Assembly (NCBI GenBank): GCA_009602735.1
Contig: WELA01012345.1
Coordinates: 752,463 to 790,486, forward strand
From: Mesotaenium endlicherianum
Taxonomy: Eukaryota > Streptophyta > Zygnematophyceae > Zygnematales > Mesotaeniaceae
Length of the DNA stretch: 38,024 nucleotides
Reading direction: 5' to 3'
Shown here: positions 26,760 through 37,450 of the stretch, one piece after another
Position numbering within the stretch: position 1 is the stretch's first letter
Layout of the letters: every line of letters starts with the position of its first letter
Notes under the pieces: model-generated
What the model saw: the letters and a program-made list of their open reading frames with translations, nothing else
Databases searched by the model: none
Told to the model about the DNA's origin: nothing
Translations under genes and position numbers: made by a program

Positions 26760-29700
26760 TTAGGGAGGTGTGCCAGCCGCCCGAAGGTGAAACCGCTTCA
26801 ACGCCCCTTTGGCATTGGTCAGCTGATCTTTAAGTTCCCAAGTGTCCCCAGAGGTCTCGTAACCCTTCCATCTCACCCGGTACTTCATGACATATTTAGA
26901 TGGTCGACGGACAGAGCGAGCGTCTAGAATTTCCTCGACCTCATATTCGTCAGGGTCACCATTGCGGACAGCGGGGACTGGTTCCGGTTGGACACGTAAC
27001 CGACCTGTGAACAGTGTCTCACCTTTGATGTACGGTTCCAGGAAGGAGACATTCAAGACTGGGTGACCCTTGTATTCTGCTGACATGTTCAGTTTGTATA
27101 CATTCTGACAGGCACGGCGCACCACCAAATATGGACTAACCCAGACCGGACCAAGCTTTTTCTTGACCACACCGGGCAGGTACAGGTGTTGAGAATGTAG
27201 TTTGACCAAGTCGCCTTTGGAAAATGTCAATTCTCGACGGTGCTGATTAGCGCATTTTTGTTGATTTTCTTGGATTCTGTGCAGGTTCTGTTGGACTTCT
27301 GACGGGATGTCAACAAACTCCTGGGTTAACCGTAGGGAGAGCGGATTGTCAATCCCTTCTAGGTGAGTTAACGACTCCCCTAGTATATCTAAAGGAGGCT
27401 TAGGGACTCTACTCAGGCTCAGTTCAGAAGGAGTCTCGCCCGTTGACGCGTGCACCGCACTATTGACCGCAAACTGGCTTTGAGGCAACAGGTCATCCCA
27501 ATTGTCTTGTTTTTGGTTAATATATGCTCTCAGCACCTCTTGCAAAACTTTGTTAGTCCTTTCAGTCTGCCCATCCGTCTGAGGGTGGTTTGCTGTGCTG
27601 AGCAGCTATTTGACTCCCATTAACCCCATTAAAGCTCTCCAGAACTTATAGGTAAATTTTGAGTCTTTTTTTGAGTCTCTGTCTGAGATGATATTAGAAG
27701 GTAACCCATGTTGGCATACTACATGGCTATAGAACTGTCTCGCTATTTCGAGTGCAATTACTTTGACAATTGTGGGGATGGAAATGACCATTTTTGTCAG
27801 TTTATCCACTACAACCAGTACCGAATCATGCCCATTGGCAGTTTGTGGTAGCGTTACCACCCAGTCCATGGATATGGTTTCCCAGCGTCGAGCTGCGATA
27901 GACAGTGGTTGTAAGAGACCCCCCAGTGGTGTGTGCCTAGACTTATTTCTCCGACACTGATCACAGGACTTAACATTTTTCAAGACCTCCCGAGGCAATC
28001 CATCCCAATGATAATGTTTTGCCAATTTGCCAACAGTTTTGGCCTGCCCCAAATGCCCACCCAGTAAGCTGTCATGCGCTTGACTCAATAAGAGGGACCT
28101 TATTTCCAAGTTATTAGGAATGACCACCTTCAGCCTGCCTGAAGTGGTTTCAGTCTCCCAGACCCCTTCCTTAAGCCTATACCTGAGTGCAGTAGCAGGA
28201 GACACACCATCAGTGGGGCTGGGCTCAAATGTTGGGTCAGAAAGGTAGGCTTTCCTAAGTTGTTCAAGGACGGACTTCTTCACCTTTAGTGAAGTGATTG
28301 CACAAAGGAATTTATCTACAACATGCTGACTAGAGTTCCTTTCTTGCAAGTCAGGTCTTCTAGAGAGTGCATTAGCAGGATTCAACTTCCCTGGTTTGTA
28401 GTCAATATGGACTTGGAATTGCTCCCGCATCTGGACTTCTTCTGAAAATGAGTCGGAGCTAGATGATCCGTAATCATCTTAAAAGCCTTACCATGTAAAT
28501 ATGCTTTCCACTGTTTGAGCACATGAATGATAGCAAGCAGCTCATTATCGTGCACAAAATATTTAACTTCAGCTGGGTTGAATTTCATAGACTCATACAA
28601 CACAGGGTGCCACTCCTGCCGTACCTTACCATCCTTTGTGGTTTTATCAGCAGGCTGCAACAAAATAGCACCCATGGCAAAGTCAGAAGCATCAGTAACC
28701 ACCTGCACAGGTTTGCTGGGGTCATACACGGCTAGCACTGGGGCAGAGCAAAGAGCGTCTTTAAGGGTCTGGAAGGCAGCCTGCTGCTCTTCCTCCCACA
28801 ACCCTATGCCTTTTTTAGTAAGGTCAGTCAGTTTACTGGCCTTTGTAGAATAATTCTCAATAAATCTCCTATAGTACTTAGCCAACCCAAGGAAGGATCT
28901 AACTTCAGAGACAGACTGTGGTACAGGCCAGTCCCTTATGGTTTGGACTTTCTTAGGATCCACACTGATGCCTTCTCTATTGACATCGGGGCCCAAGAAT
29001 TCAATACTTTCGTTGAAGAAATCACACTTGCTCATTTTAGCATATAATTGATTTCTCCTCAGAGTGTCCATGACTGTCTTTAAGTGTTTAACATGCTGAG
29101 CTTCATCTTTAGAGAATATTAAAATATCATCCAGGAGGACTTGCACAAACTTATCCAGGTAAGGTCTGAAAATGTCATTCATAGCACCCATGAAGGTTGC
29201 AGGAGCATTAGTGAGTCCAAATGGCATCACGTTAAACTCATAGTGATCATAACGTATGCGAAAGGCAGTTTTGTGTTCATCCTCCTCAGCAATTCTGATT
29301 TGATGATTACCACTCTTGAGATCTACCTTACTGAACACTTTAGCACCAGACAGGGTATCAAGCAAGTCCTCAATTCTGGGTAAAGCATACTTGTTCTTTA
29401 CTGTAATTCTATTAAGAGCTCGGTAATCAACACACATCCGCATACTTCCATCCTTTTTCTTAACAAATAGGATGGGTGCCCCATAAGGTGATTTACTGGG
29501 GGAAATATAACCATTTTCCTCAAGCTCTGCAATCTGTGTTTTCAACTCTTCGCTCTCCACATAAGACAAGCCATAAGTGCGTTGCCAGAGTGGTTGACTC
29601 CCAGGTTATAAATCAATCTTGTGATCTACTTCCCTCTTAGGGGGTAGTCCTGGAGGCCTATTAAAAACATCAGCATATTGAGCAACAATTTTTGCAGCGG

Positions 29701-30366
29701 TTGGGTGCTCTGGAGGGCTTACCTTTTTCTCAACCACTTCTTCAGGTTAAGGAGGTACCTCTCGTAGCAGCACACAGAACATTCTGTCTTCCTTCTGATT
29801 CCAAATTTTGATGAACTCTATTGCATTCAGCAATTTGCATCCTCCTGGAAGCCTCTTTTTTTCCTTCATTTGCCATCCATACAGGACAAGAGGAAGAGCA
29901 CTGGTGGGTGCCAAGTTAGTCTGCCCATCACTGGCTCCTCTCACTTTAACTGTACCTCTGCTCTAACACACTTCAGCTTAATGTCTATTAAGCCAGGACT
30001 TGCCTGGCACGAGATCATAAGGCCAGTGTTGAGTACCTCAAATGTAAGCGTTTCAGTTAGAACTGCGATGCTAGAACCTAACTGGACCTCAATAGGCTTG
30101 GTTATAATTTCTCCCGGGATACTTGAGGCATCTCCAAGGAATATTTTTCTATTCCCTTGGGTGACAGTAGGCAGCCTTAGCCGCTTAACTAAGTCCTTAT
30201 GGATGAGTGACGCCCCTTCGTCACCAAATGCCCTCACCTTCCTACCTGCAACCATGCAATGCAGTAGGATAGGGGGGACTGACTTTTCTTGACTTTCGCA
30301 TTGTTCTCCTGACTTAGCAAAGAAATGTTGGACATCAGGTGGAACAAGATCATCCAGAGTGTGCAC
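26760..30366 (-). pseudogene. Element C protease-pol (broken by nonsense and frameshift changes)
   Basis: Protease-like segment 30366-29941 reads AFGDEGASLIHKDLV, with Glu where the D-S/T-G active site has Ser/Thr. After a frameshift near 29941 the RT follows. It has TAA stops at 29747 and 29606 (in the DLxPGSQP block), then [29 protein letters not shown] and VLLDDILIF. RNase H has [14 protein letters not shown] with its Asp kept. A frameshift near 28440 leads to integrase: HDSLLGGHLGQAK, KSCDQCRRNK, SMDWVVTLP, and ISDRDSKKDSKFT with a 4-residue duplication. A Gln-to-TAG change at 27606 precedes the rest of the core. The chromodomain closes the protein (DEYEVEEILDARSVRR, YVMKYRVRWKGYETSGDTWE). 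The enzyme set is that of a chromovirus; this copy could not make it in one piece. Confidence 0.9.
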
Positions 30367-30515
30367 TCTCTGGAGGTCTATATTGCTGATGGTCTCCTTT
30401 ATCTATTTGTCAGGCATGCATAGTGAATCCAATTCAGCAGGACCCATAATACCTGCTACGAGGGCAGCTAGTGACGACTCACAATCTCTAGCATCCTCAC
30501 AGTCAGTAGACTGGA

Positions 30516-31993
30516 TTACTGACTGTTGCTGTCTTTTAAAGGCTGGTCTTTGCTCTCAACCCTTGGGAGGTGCTTCACTGGACACTGCTCTCTGAAGTGA
30601 CCCAGCTGTTGGCAGTGGAAGCAAACAGATTTTGCTGAGGCTGGTCTCGTCTTAGCCCTACCACCACCTCTTCCATAGCCACCTCGAGAGTAACCACCTC
30701 CCCCTCTAGGCTGTATAGCATTATACTCATACTTGTACCCATCACCCTGATCATCCTCAACCTGGTCTCCTTCAATTGCATTGTAGGAATTGTGGGGCTT
30801 TTTGACAATCTTAGACACCAAAGCATTACTTTGGCGCTTAAAATTGAACTGCTGCTGATCCCAGGCATCAGCATCCTGGATCAAGTTAGCCAATTTCTCA
30901 TACTTCTTTTCAGCAAAATAACCAGAGACTTCGGATTTCAAGCCATACCTGAAGTATGCTATCCTATACCGCTCTGGCAACTCTGGCTGCTTCATTTTGT
31001 TCTCCTGGAACTTTTGAGCAAACTCAGCAACTGAAGTGGTCTGCTTCAGTGTCAAGGAGATCATTGCATAGATAGCTTTCTCCTCCTGATTGATGACATC
31101 AAACTTCTCATGCAGTTTTTTGACAAACTCTACCCAAGGAGGGTCACCGAGTTGCTGAGCCTTACGCTTTCCTTTCCAATACAGCCACCAGTCTGCTGCA
31201 CTGCCTTTCAGTTACCACCGGTGTGCCCGACCTTCTTGTAATCTTGCAATTCTGGGTAGTTCTCTAGCCAGTGCTCAACACTAGCGAGAAACTTGATCAG
31301 GTAATACTTTTTGTTTCCCTCAAGATCATAGTCCTGGGGAGGTTTTGACTTAGGTTTACTAGACCCTCTGCCACCACCACCAGTGGTTTGAGAACCCAGT
31401 TGGTCTCTGTCTCGCAGCAGAGACATTATGATTCTTTTGTCCTCCTGTTGGGACTGATACATGCTCGCCATTTGCAATTGCATTTGCACAAATAATGCTT
31501 CCAAATCCACACTCTGAGGTGAGAGTCTAGCAAATGCAGCAGTAGCAGTGGCATCCACTCGCTGAGTAGAGTCCTCAACAATCCCTCTCGCTCCTGCAGC
31601 AGCAATTCCTGCCGCATTCAACCGGTCACGAATTTGACATAGAGGCACATTGAGTTGTACAGCAAGAGGTGGGTTCAGAACATTGGCCCTTGCTGCCATA
31701 AGTTCTTCAACAGTGCGCTCGTTTGCTGGCTGTCCTTCCCTCCGTTCTGTATCTTCAGCAGCTTTTGCTAATCGTTCGGCTTCTAATCTAACTTTTTCCT
31801 CCTTAGCCTGCTGTGCTGCGACTGCAGCAATAGAAGCTGCCTCATCTGCAGCCTCTCTAGCTGCAGTATCTGCCACTGCTTCAGAATAGGTACGGGTTCC
31901 CGCTACATGGCTTTCAGCCTGATTTTCGACATTCTCGTTATCCTGGTTCTCTATGTCTCGGGAGTTGCTAGTTTGAGACCTTGTCCTTACCAT
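30516..31993 (-). pseudogene. Element C gag, one frameshift
   Basis: Starts MVRTRSQTSNSRDIENQ at 31993, 21 bases after the primer-binding site. Residues 35-100 are an Ala/Glu-rich, coiled-coil-like region (REAADEAASIAAVAAQQAKE). A GGGGRGSS linker leads to a gag core, and the frame breaks near 31210, just before GSAADWWLYWKGK. The second part has QTTSVAEFAQKFQENK, an RGG-rich stretch (GGGGYSRGGYGRGGGR) and an intact zinc knuckle CFHCQQLGHFREQC. RGG and CCHC modules both bind RNA. The protein would form the particle and package genomic RNA. The N-terminus is conserved in element E (MVVETRSQTSN). Confidence 0.85.
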
Positions 31994-32014
31994 ACAAAGA
32001 AGACTGTGATAACT

Positions 32015-32026
32015 GCACCGATACCA
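32015..32026 (-). promoter_or_regulatory. Element C primer-binding site
   Basis: Minus-strand TGGTATCGGTGC one base after the 5' LTR. It agrees with the B/E site for nine bases (TGGTATCGG) and differs at the next. Confidence 0.7.
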
Positions 32027-32027
32027 C

Positions 32028-32740
32028 TGAAATGAATCGACTTACCAAATAGGCAATTAACAATTAATGAAGATCTTTATATCAGCAAGTAATCTTTATG
32101 GTATTTTTTGGTATTTGATTAAACAGCAAAGGACAACACACTAGCAGTGGACAATACTCGCAAGTCTAATGCAAGTAGACTAGCATCAATAATGCAATCA
32201 GTAAACTCATACATAAGCAAGGCTAGAAGACAGTGCATATCAATGGCTTCTCGCCTTGGATTCAGATATCTCTCAGTAAGCAGTACAAGAGAGTTGGCCT
32301 CGTTTCTGAATGCCAAACTTGAGAGCAATGTCTAGCACATGTACATGGAATGAGTTTACTGTTCAACGGCCAGTGCGATGGCACCGCCTACCCGGGAGTT
32401 AACCACGTTGGTAGGACCTCGGTTAACCAAATCCACCGCCATCTCCCATCATCCCGAATCGCCAATCATCCTAAGGATGTCATCTGGCCATTCATTTAGC
32501 ACACCACACTTAGATGCATATCTAGGCAGTTCGTTGCTACCGAGTACGGAAGTCAGCTGGCTGTCAAAGAATGTGTCAGCAAGCTGACCTAAGTTGACTT
32601 CAGCCTGCTGCTACCGGCTAAGTCATTAAATTATTTAATTTATAAGTCCAGCAGACTCAATATTAACTAAAGTTCAGCAAGCTGACCTTATTTAAGTATT
32701 ATATTTAAATGAATATCTACCGACATACTGATTCATTACA
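32028..32740 (-). repeat. Element C 5' LTR
   Basis: 713 bp, on the plus strand TGAAATGAATCGAC to ATTCATTACA. Close match to 23806-24523 with a few short indels. Confidence 0.9.
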
Positions 32741-33100
32741 TACTGAGTCTGATGCATTATAGTCATCTCCGACTACATCTGAATGAATAATGCACTAATG
32801 TCAACATTCTGAGGTGGCAATCCATCTAGAGGGGCAACAGCAATGTTGACTCGCTCAGCAGCAATTTTGGCATTTCCTCGTGTTGGTACACCGCCAATTC
32901 CTGCTCCACTCAGCTGTCTACAAATCTGTGCAAGAGGTATATCAGTAGCAACAGCTGGAGGTTAATTTTGAAGATTGGCCCTTTCTGCCACAAGTTCTTC
33001 CACCGTCTTGGCATCAATCAGACGTCGCCATTTGACTTTAGCATCCTCCCCTCCCTTTGCTAAACATTCAGCTGCTACTCTCATGCGTTCTTATTAGCCT
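32741..33100 (-). pseudogene. Element E gag remnant, second piece
   Basis: Nucleotide words align in order with element C gag: ACATTCTGAGGTG with ACACTCTGAGGTG, CAGCAGCAATT, CAATTCCTGC, TTGGCCCTT, AAGTTCTTC, GCTAA. Stops and indels break every frame. Left of about 32782 the match with C gag is weak. It was cut from the gag start by the F LTR. Confidence 0.7.
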
Positions 33101-33244
33101 TGTCATACTCTATTGAGTTGAAGTCGTTGCACGTACCCGAGCTACAAGCGTGTGAGCGATCAACCTCGAACGGACATTTGCCTCTTGCATTTCTGTGATT
33201 TAGTTTATTAAGTTGCTATGCTTGCATGCTTAGGGGATAGATGC

Positions 33245-33272
33245 CACGTGACAAGTCAACACTTGTCACGTG
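33245..33272. promoter_or_regulatory. Perfect 12-bp inverted repeat with two G-boxes
   Basis: CACGTGACAAGT and its exact reverse complement ACTTGTCACGTG are separated by CAAC. Each arm begins or ends with CACGTG, the plant G-box bound by bZIP and bHLH factors. Confidence 0.7.
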
Positions 33273-33416
33273 CGCCAGACCTACTAGACGCACCAGAGGT
33301 ACAGGTCAAATACCTCGTCCAAAACTGGACGGTGGTACTTGGCATTTGTCCATAAGCCACAACGGGCCACTAGGACGCAAGTGGCAGCCGTTACTTAGGC
33401 AACGACACCAAGGGGG

Positions 33417-33600
33417 GGCCACGTGGGGCCACTAGGAGGTGGCGGGCTCCAGCGTTTGGCCCAAACACCCCAGCAGCTCGGCACCCAAGCGACGGGAGCC
33501 ACTGAGGCCACGTGGCGCCACCGGAAGGTGGTGGGCACCTTCAAGTGGCCCAGAGGCACTTAATGCCGTCACTTGGGCCCAGGCACTCCTAAGTGCCCGA
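33417..33600. repeat. Diverged ~89-bp tandem duplication in F LTR
   Basis: GGCCACGTGGGGCCACTAGG at 33417 and GGCCACGTGGCGCCACCGG at 33506 start two similar units that share GGTGGCGGGC/GGTGGTGGGC and TGGCCCA words. Confidence 0.55.
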
Positions 33601-33998
33601 CACTCAAGTGGCGACGCCGCTCAAGGCACCCAGGGCCACCGACCAACAGCTGCAACCCGTCGGTTGGCCCAAGCGCAGTCGACCAACGTGTGCTCAGCCG
33701 ACAGGAGCCGTCCCGGCCTGCTGGAGTGCCACGACCTAGCGTACAACCGTCCATTTGCACGAACTTAAGTGTGCAAACTTATGTTATAAGCTTGGCATGT
33801 GCTACAGTGAGCTCGACCTATCACAAGCATTTAGCATATTCTAGCATCTCGGCTTTGATTGGATTGAGTAGTGACTAGCCTATTGGAACGCTAGCACAAT
33901 AGGTACATGTGTGTGTGTGCAAAGGTAGATCTTAGATACTGACTACGTACATTGGATCTGCGCCTAACCCGCTGGGTTTCCACGAGTATGAGTACTAG

Positions 33999-34020
33999 AG
34001 ATGTCCCTAGAGAGACATCT
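33999..34020. other. Short hairpin in F LTR
   Basis: AGATGTC and GACATCT (7-bp arms) around an 8-base loop. In an LTR such a hairpin could lie in the transcript end region, but nothing proves this. Confidence 0.4.
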
Positions 34021-34460
34021 TTTTAGAAGTCCCCATTATGCCAGTTGTAAGTCACAGAGATTATCAGTAAAGCTTACACTTTTTTCTCTTGTGATTTCAG
34101 GACCACTTAGTTTCTCTCTTGTGAAGAGCAAGCCTTGCTGGCTTCCAGTCACTTGAAGAACTTTACAAGTGGTGAGCAAAGTCACCGCTTAAACCCCTGC
34201 CATAGGACTACTCTTGAAGATCATGATGTGCTTCCAGTGATCTTTTGGGCCATACTTCATTAATTGTATTCGTACCAGTTTACAATTTTGAGGTGCTCAC
34301 TCTAGAGAGTACACACTCCCTTAGAATAAAACATCCAACACTTGCCTCCCTTTTTGGCTATAAAGCCACATGTATTGTAGACTTCAGTGCAGCAAAGCGT
34401 GCTTGCTTATTATGCATTGCTTGTGTCGATAGTACGCACCCGACCTCCTAGCGCACGACA

Positions 34461-34649
34461 GCCTCTTGGATTGCTACTGTAACAAGGGCTGCCGCTACTT
34501 CTTCAACTTCTCTGAATTCCTTGTTTGCTTATAACAACTTAAGTGCGAGATCCCACTTCTTGGTTATCTGCCTGACCCTCCATGTTGTCGTTATCCTGAT
34601 TCTCCATATATTGACAGTTGCTAGTTTGAGACCGGGTCTCAACTACCAT
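34461..34649 (-). pseudogene. Element E gag N-terminus
   Basis: ATG at 34649 reads MVVETRSQTSNCQYMENQ, then DNDNMEGQADNQEVGSRT and a stop at about 34539. It matches the first 35 residues of element C gag. It then decays until the F insertion at 34460. This copy is non-functional. Confidence 0.8.
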
Positions 34650-34668
34650 CCAAAAAACTGTGATAAGA

Positions 34669-34680
34669 GCTCCGATACCA
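34669..34680 (-). promoter_or_regulatory. Element E primer-binding site
   Basis: Minus-strand TGGTATCGGAGC, identical to the site of element B. Confidence 0.75.
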
Positions 34681-34681
34681 C

Positions 34682-35395
34682 TGAAATGAATTGACTCACT
34701 TAAAAACAATAAAAAATCAATAAGAGATCTTTGTATCAGCAAGTAATCATTATGGTAGTTTTTGGTTAACTTATTAAACAGTAAAAGACCACACAATCAG
34801 CATAAGCAATAATCACGAGTCAAATGAAAGTAACGAGCATCAATCATGCAATCAGTGAACTCATACATAAGCAAGGGTAATAAGCAATTTGTATAACGGC
34901 TTGCAGCCTTGGATTAAGATATTCTCTCAATAGTATGTACAGAGAGTTGGTCTCGTTTTCGAATGCGGAACTCGATGGCAATACCTAGCATATGTACATA
35001 AAATGAGCTTACAGTTGAACGGCAAAGTGCGATGGCACCGCCTACCCGCGTATTAAACACGTTGGTAAGACCTCGGCTAACCAGATCCACAACCATCTTC
35101 CTTCATCCCGAATCGCCATCCGTTTAAGGCGTCATCTGGCCATTCATCTAGCATGTCACACTTAGATGCATTACTAGGCAGTTCCCTAGTTCCGCTTGAG
35201 GCGGTCAGCTAGCTGTCAAAGAAAGTGTCCGCAAGCTGACTTAGATTTACTTCAGCCTGCTGCTCTCGGCTGAGTCAATATACTGATTTTTTCTAAAAGT
35301 CTAGCGGACTTAATGGTAAGTAAAGTTCAATATGAACTTAAGTAACTACTATCTATAAATGAATATTGTATCTACCAATATAATGATTCACTACA
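34682..35395 (-). repeat. Element E 5' LTR
   Basis: 714 bp, TGAAATGAATTGAC to GATTCACTACA on the plus strand. Clearly related to the element C LTRs but more diverged than those are from each other. Confidence 0.85.
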
Positions 35396-37450
35396 TTTAT
35401 CCATGCACCTAAGGGCAGTCGAAATGCCTGATGCGGATGCAAGAATGGGTGACCTCAATCCAAAGAGGCAAGGTGCTACTTGCTAGAGAGTCGGGCGTAC
35501 ACGGGGGACACTTTTTAAGCCGCTACACTGTGAGAATCTCCTGCTGCAGTATAGCAGTTCTCCTAAATAAATTACAACCGCTGGAAATCTACACGCAAGA
35601 ACACGGGCGCACCCCTTTGGAAGATTGCAAATAGGAGATACCATATTTGCTATGATTTTTTTCAAGAATCAATGTATCGAGAGAGAAAAGGTGGTTTTAA
35701 AATTGTTGTCACGCGCAGTCAAGAACGAATGTGGAGGGAGACAAAAGATTGAAACATGCTTTTGATGTAAGTTTGATTTGTTTTGCAAATGATTGAGGTC
35801 AATTTTGAAGGCCAACCGGAAAAATCTAATGAGTACACATTTCAAGCCTCAAGAACTATAACTTGCGTTCTCCAATACAACGCCTCGGTCACCACAAATG
35901 CTGGGATTGGGGGAGCTCGGAGATGCGACAACGAAAGTTGACCTTGAAGTGTGTGAAATCAACCCTAAGCTGACCTAAAAAATGCCACATTGTCCTGCAG
36001 TTTGCATGTGTTTTATCTACTCTTTTGCAAAACTTCCAATTACGAATATGTAGAGAGTCGAGCAAGCTTCCCAATGCAACCAGCTGACGGGCAGGCTGAG
36101 CAATTGCATAGGACGTTGCAAGAAGTTGTGAGAACTTCCGTTGTGGCATTTTCATTTTTTAAACTGTCGAGCCGGCCTCCCACTTTTTGACCTGTCTTCA
36201 AGCCCAGGAGCAAGCCCTGTTTGCTACTGCCTAACTCCTTCCTCGGCAGGTCCTCCAATCAGTCTGACCACACTCCACCCAAAACAAGCCTTTAGCGGCC
36301 ATGCTCTGCCCTAAGGCTACCTAGCCGTTCAGACTTCTACAAGGTATTGGCTAGGCCTCGACCCAACAAGCATTGTCATCCAATCTACAATATTGGCCTT
36401 GACTTTGCTAACTCGTTTGGCAACTACACTTTGGCTGACTTGCCTACGCTTGTCGACGTGCCCGCCGACTGTCCCGTTCCATTTGTTATCTGTTGTGGTA
36501 CAAGGAGGCTATTAAGTTAGCGTCCGTATACATGTGAAATGTGATATTGTATCTGATCAAGACACACTTCAACTGCTAATAGCACATGACATACTAGCAC
36601 GTAAGTTTCTCGTCAAATAATTATGTTAAGCCCCAACTTCCAACAAGAACGTGGTTGGAATCTTGTTCCACTGAGTTGGTTAGGTCAGATAATTTAAGTA
36701 GCTTGTGACCCTAACAGATATATGGGCGCTCAACCTCCAACTCACTTAGCTGCTTGTTGGAGTGCGATAGTTGCCGAGATCAATTGAGAGACAATAGGAT
36801 ACATCCAAGACCAATTGAAAATCCTTGTGTCAAGCTTTTGGCTTGTACCAGGTTCTAGCTCACATTCTACAACCTAGTTTCATTCCACACTACCTTGATA
36901 TCCAGAAATCACATTTCACTCTCACTGCTTCTGCTATTCATGACCTTCTATCCTTTACAACAATTGATTCCAATGCACACAACCATATTGTGATTTGTGA
37001 TGACTGCTTCCACAGTACACCTAGAGCATGTTACGCCGTTTGGCCTCCTTTGTGCATCGACCAAATTTGTATTCTTAACACACATTTGCTTGCACTTGGA
37101 CTGGTTTGAATTCTCAAAATATCGTCGCAATGTCTGCTAAGTCCATATACATAGGGCCATGTACTGATTGGCGCCAACCCTCCTATAGCACAACAATAAG
37201 TCTAGGTGGTAGAGACGTGTCAAAATGATGAAGATAGAGTATAGAGCAACATTTGCAGCCAACCTAATTGAATGACAGCATACACAAGTACCATAAAGGG
37301 GTGGGTGTCAACATGACTCCTGACCCCAGCACCTCAGAGCACATCAAAGACACCTCACAAGTGACGGCATTTCAAGATGTGGCACCGAGTCTTCAATAGT
37401 TGCACAAAGCACATCAAACGTAGAAGGCAAGACAAGGCACAACCTAAGAT
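35396..37450. other. Mostly unrecognised interval with decayed retroelement traces
   Basis: Only two short plus-strand blocks are recognisable (35431-36145, listed separately). The rest, about 36200-37450, is of mixed composition with short frames, no splice-linked exon chain and no RNA gene that I can see. Confidence 0.5.
35431..36145 (+). pseudogene. Strongly decayed integrase remnant
   Basis: Near 35470-35515 the frame reads LLARESGVHGGHFLSRYTV, resembling the integrase zinc domain start (LLxEAHDxxxGGHFGxxKT). At 36068-36140 another frame reads QPADGQAEQLHRTLQEVVRT, resembling HPQTDGQTERxNRTLQEVLR around the catalytic Glu. The parts between do not read through. Order and strand fit one old Ty3/gypsy integrase. 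Confidence 0.4.

Larger units (their letters stand above)
23806..32740 (-). mobile_element. Element C: Ty3/gypsy chromovirus with a third ORF
   Basis: 8.9-kb minus-strand element with LTRs of 718 and 713 bp, a primer-binding site at 32015-32026 and a polypurine tract at 24524-24536. The order is gag, protease, RT, RNase H, integrase, chromodomain, then an extra ORF. Compared with D it is almost complete, but it carries several nonsense and frameshift changes. The flanks do not match: GGCGC on the left, TACTG on the right. A post-insertion rearrangement or recombination between copies is therefore likely. Confidence 0.9.
33101..34460 (+). mobile_element. F-family solo LTR (1360 bp) inserted in element E gag
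   Basis: Begins TGTCATACTC and ends GCGCACGACA, so the termini are inverted TGTC...GACA. A GCCT duplication flanks it (33097-33100 and 34461-34464). Removing it joins two gag pieces in the order seen in element C. Its inner part is GC-rich with a G-box palindrome (33245-33272), a diverged tandem repeat of about 89 bp (starting 33417 and 33506) and a short hairpin (33999-34020). No gag or pol is present. A second copy of its end lies at 6725-6803. Strand is arbitrary. Confidence 0.65.
32741..35395 (-). mobile_element. Element E: truncated relative of C (5' gag part and 5' LTR only)
   Basis: The LTR at 34682-35395 is followed on the minus strand by a primer-binding site TGGTATCGGAGC (34669-34680) and a gag start at 34649. 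The gag remnant continues at 32741-33100 after an F solo LTR. The left edge is the LTR of element C. Protease, pol, third ORF and 3' LTR of E are absent from the window. Confidence 0.8.

Noticed and set aside
36825..37109. 94-codon frame
   Set aside because: No ATG at its start, no recognisable motif and composition like the surrounding noncoding DNA.
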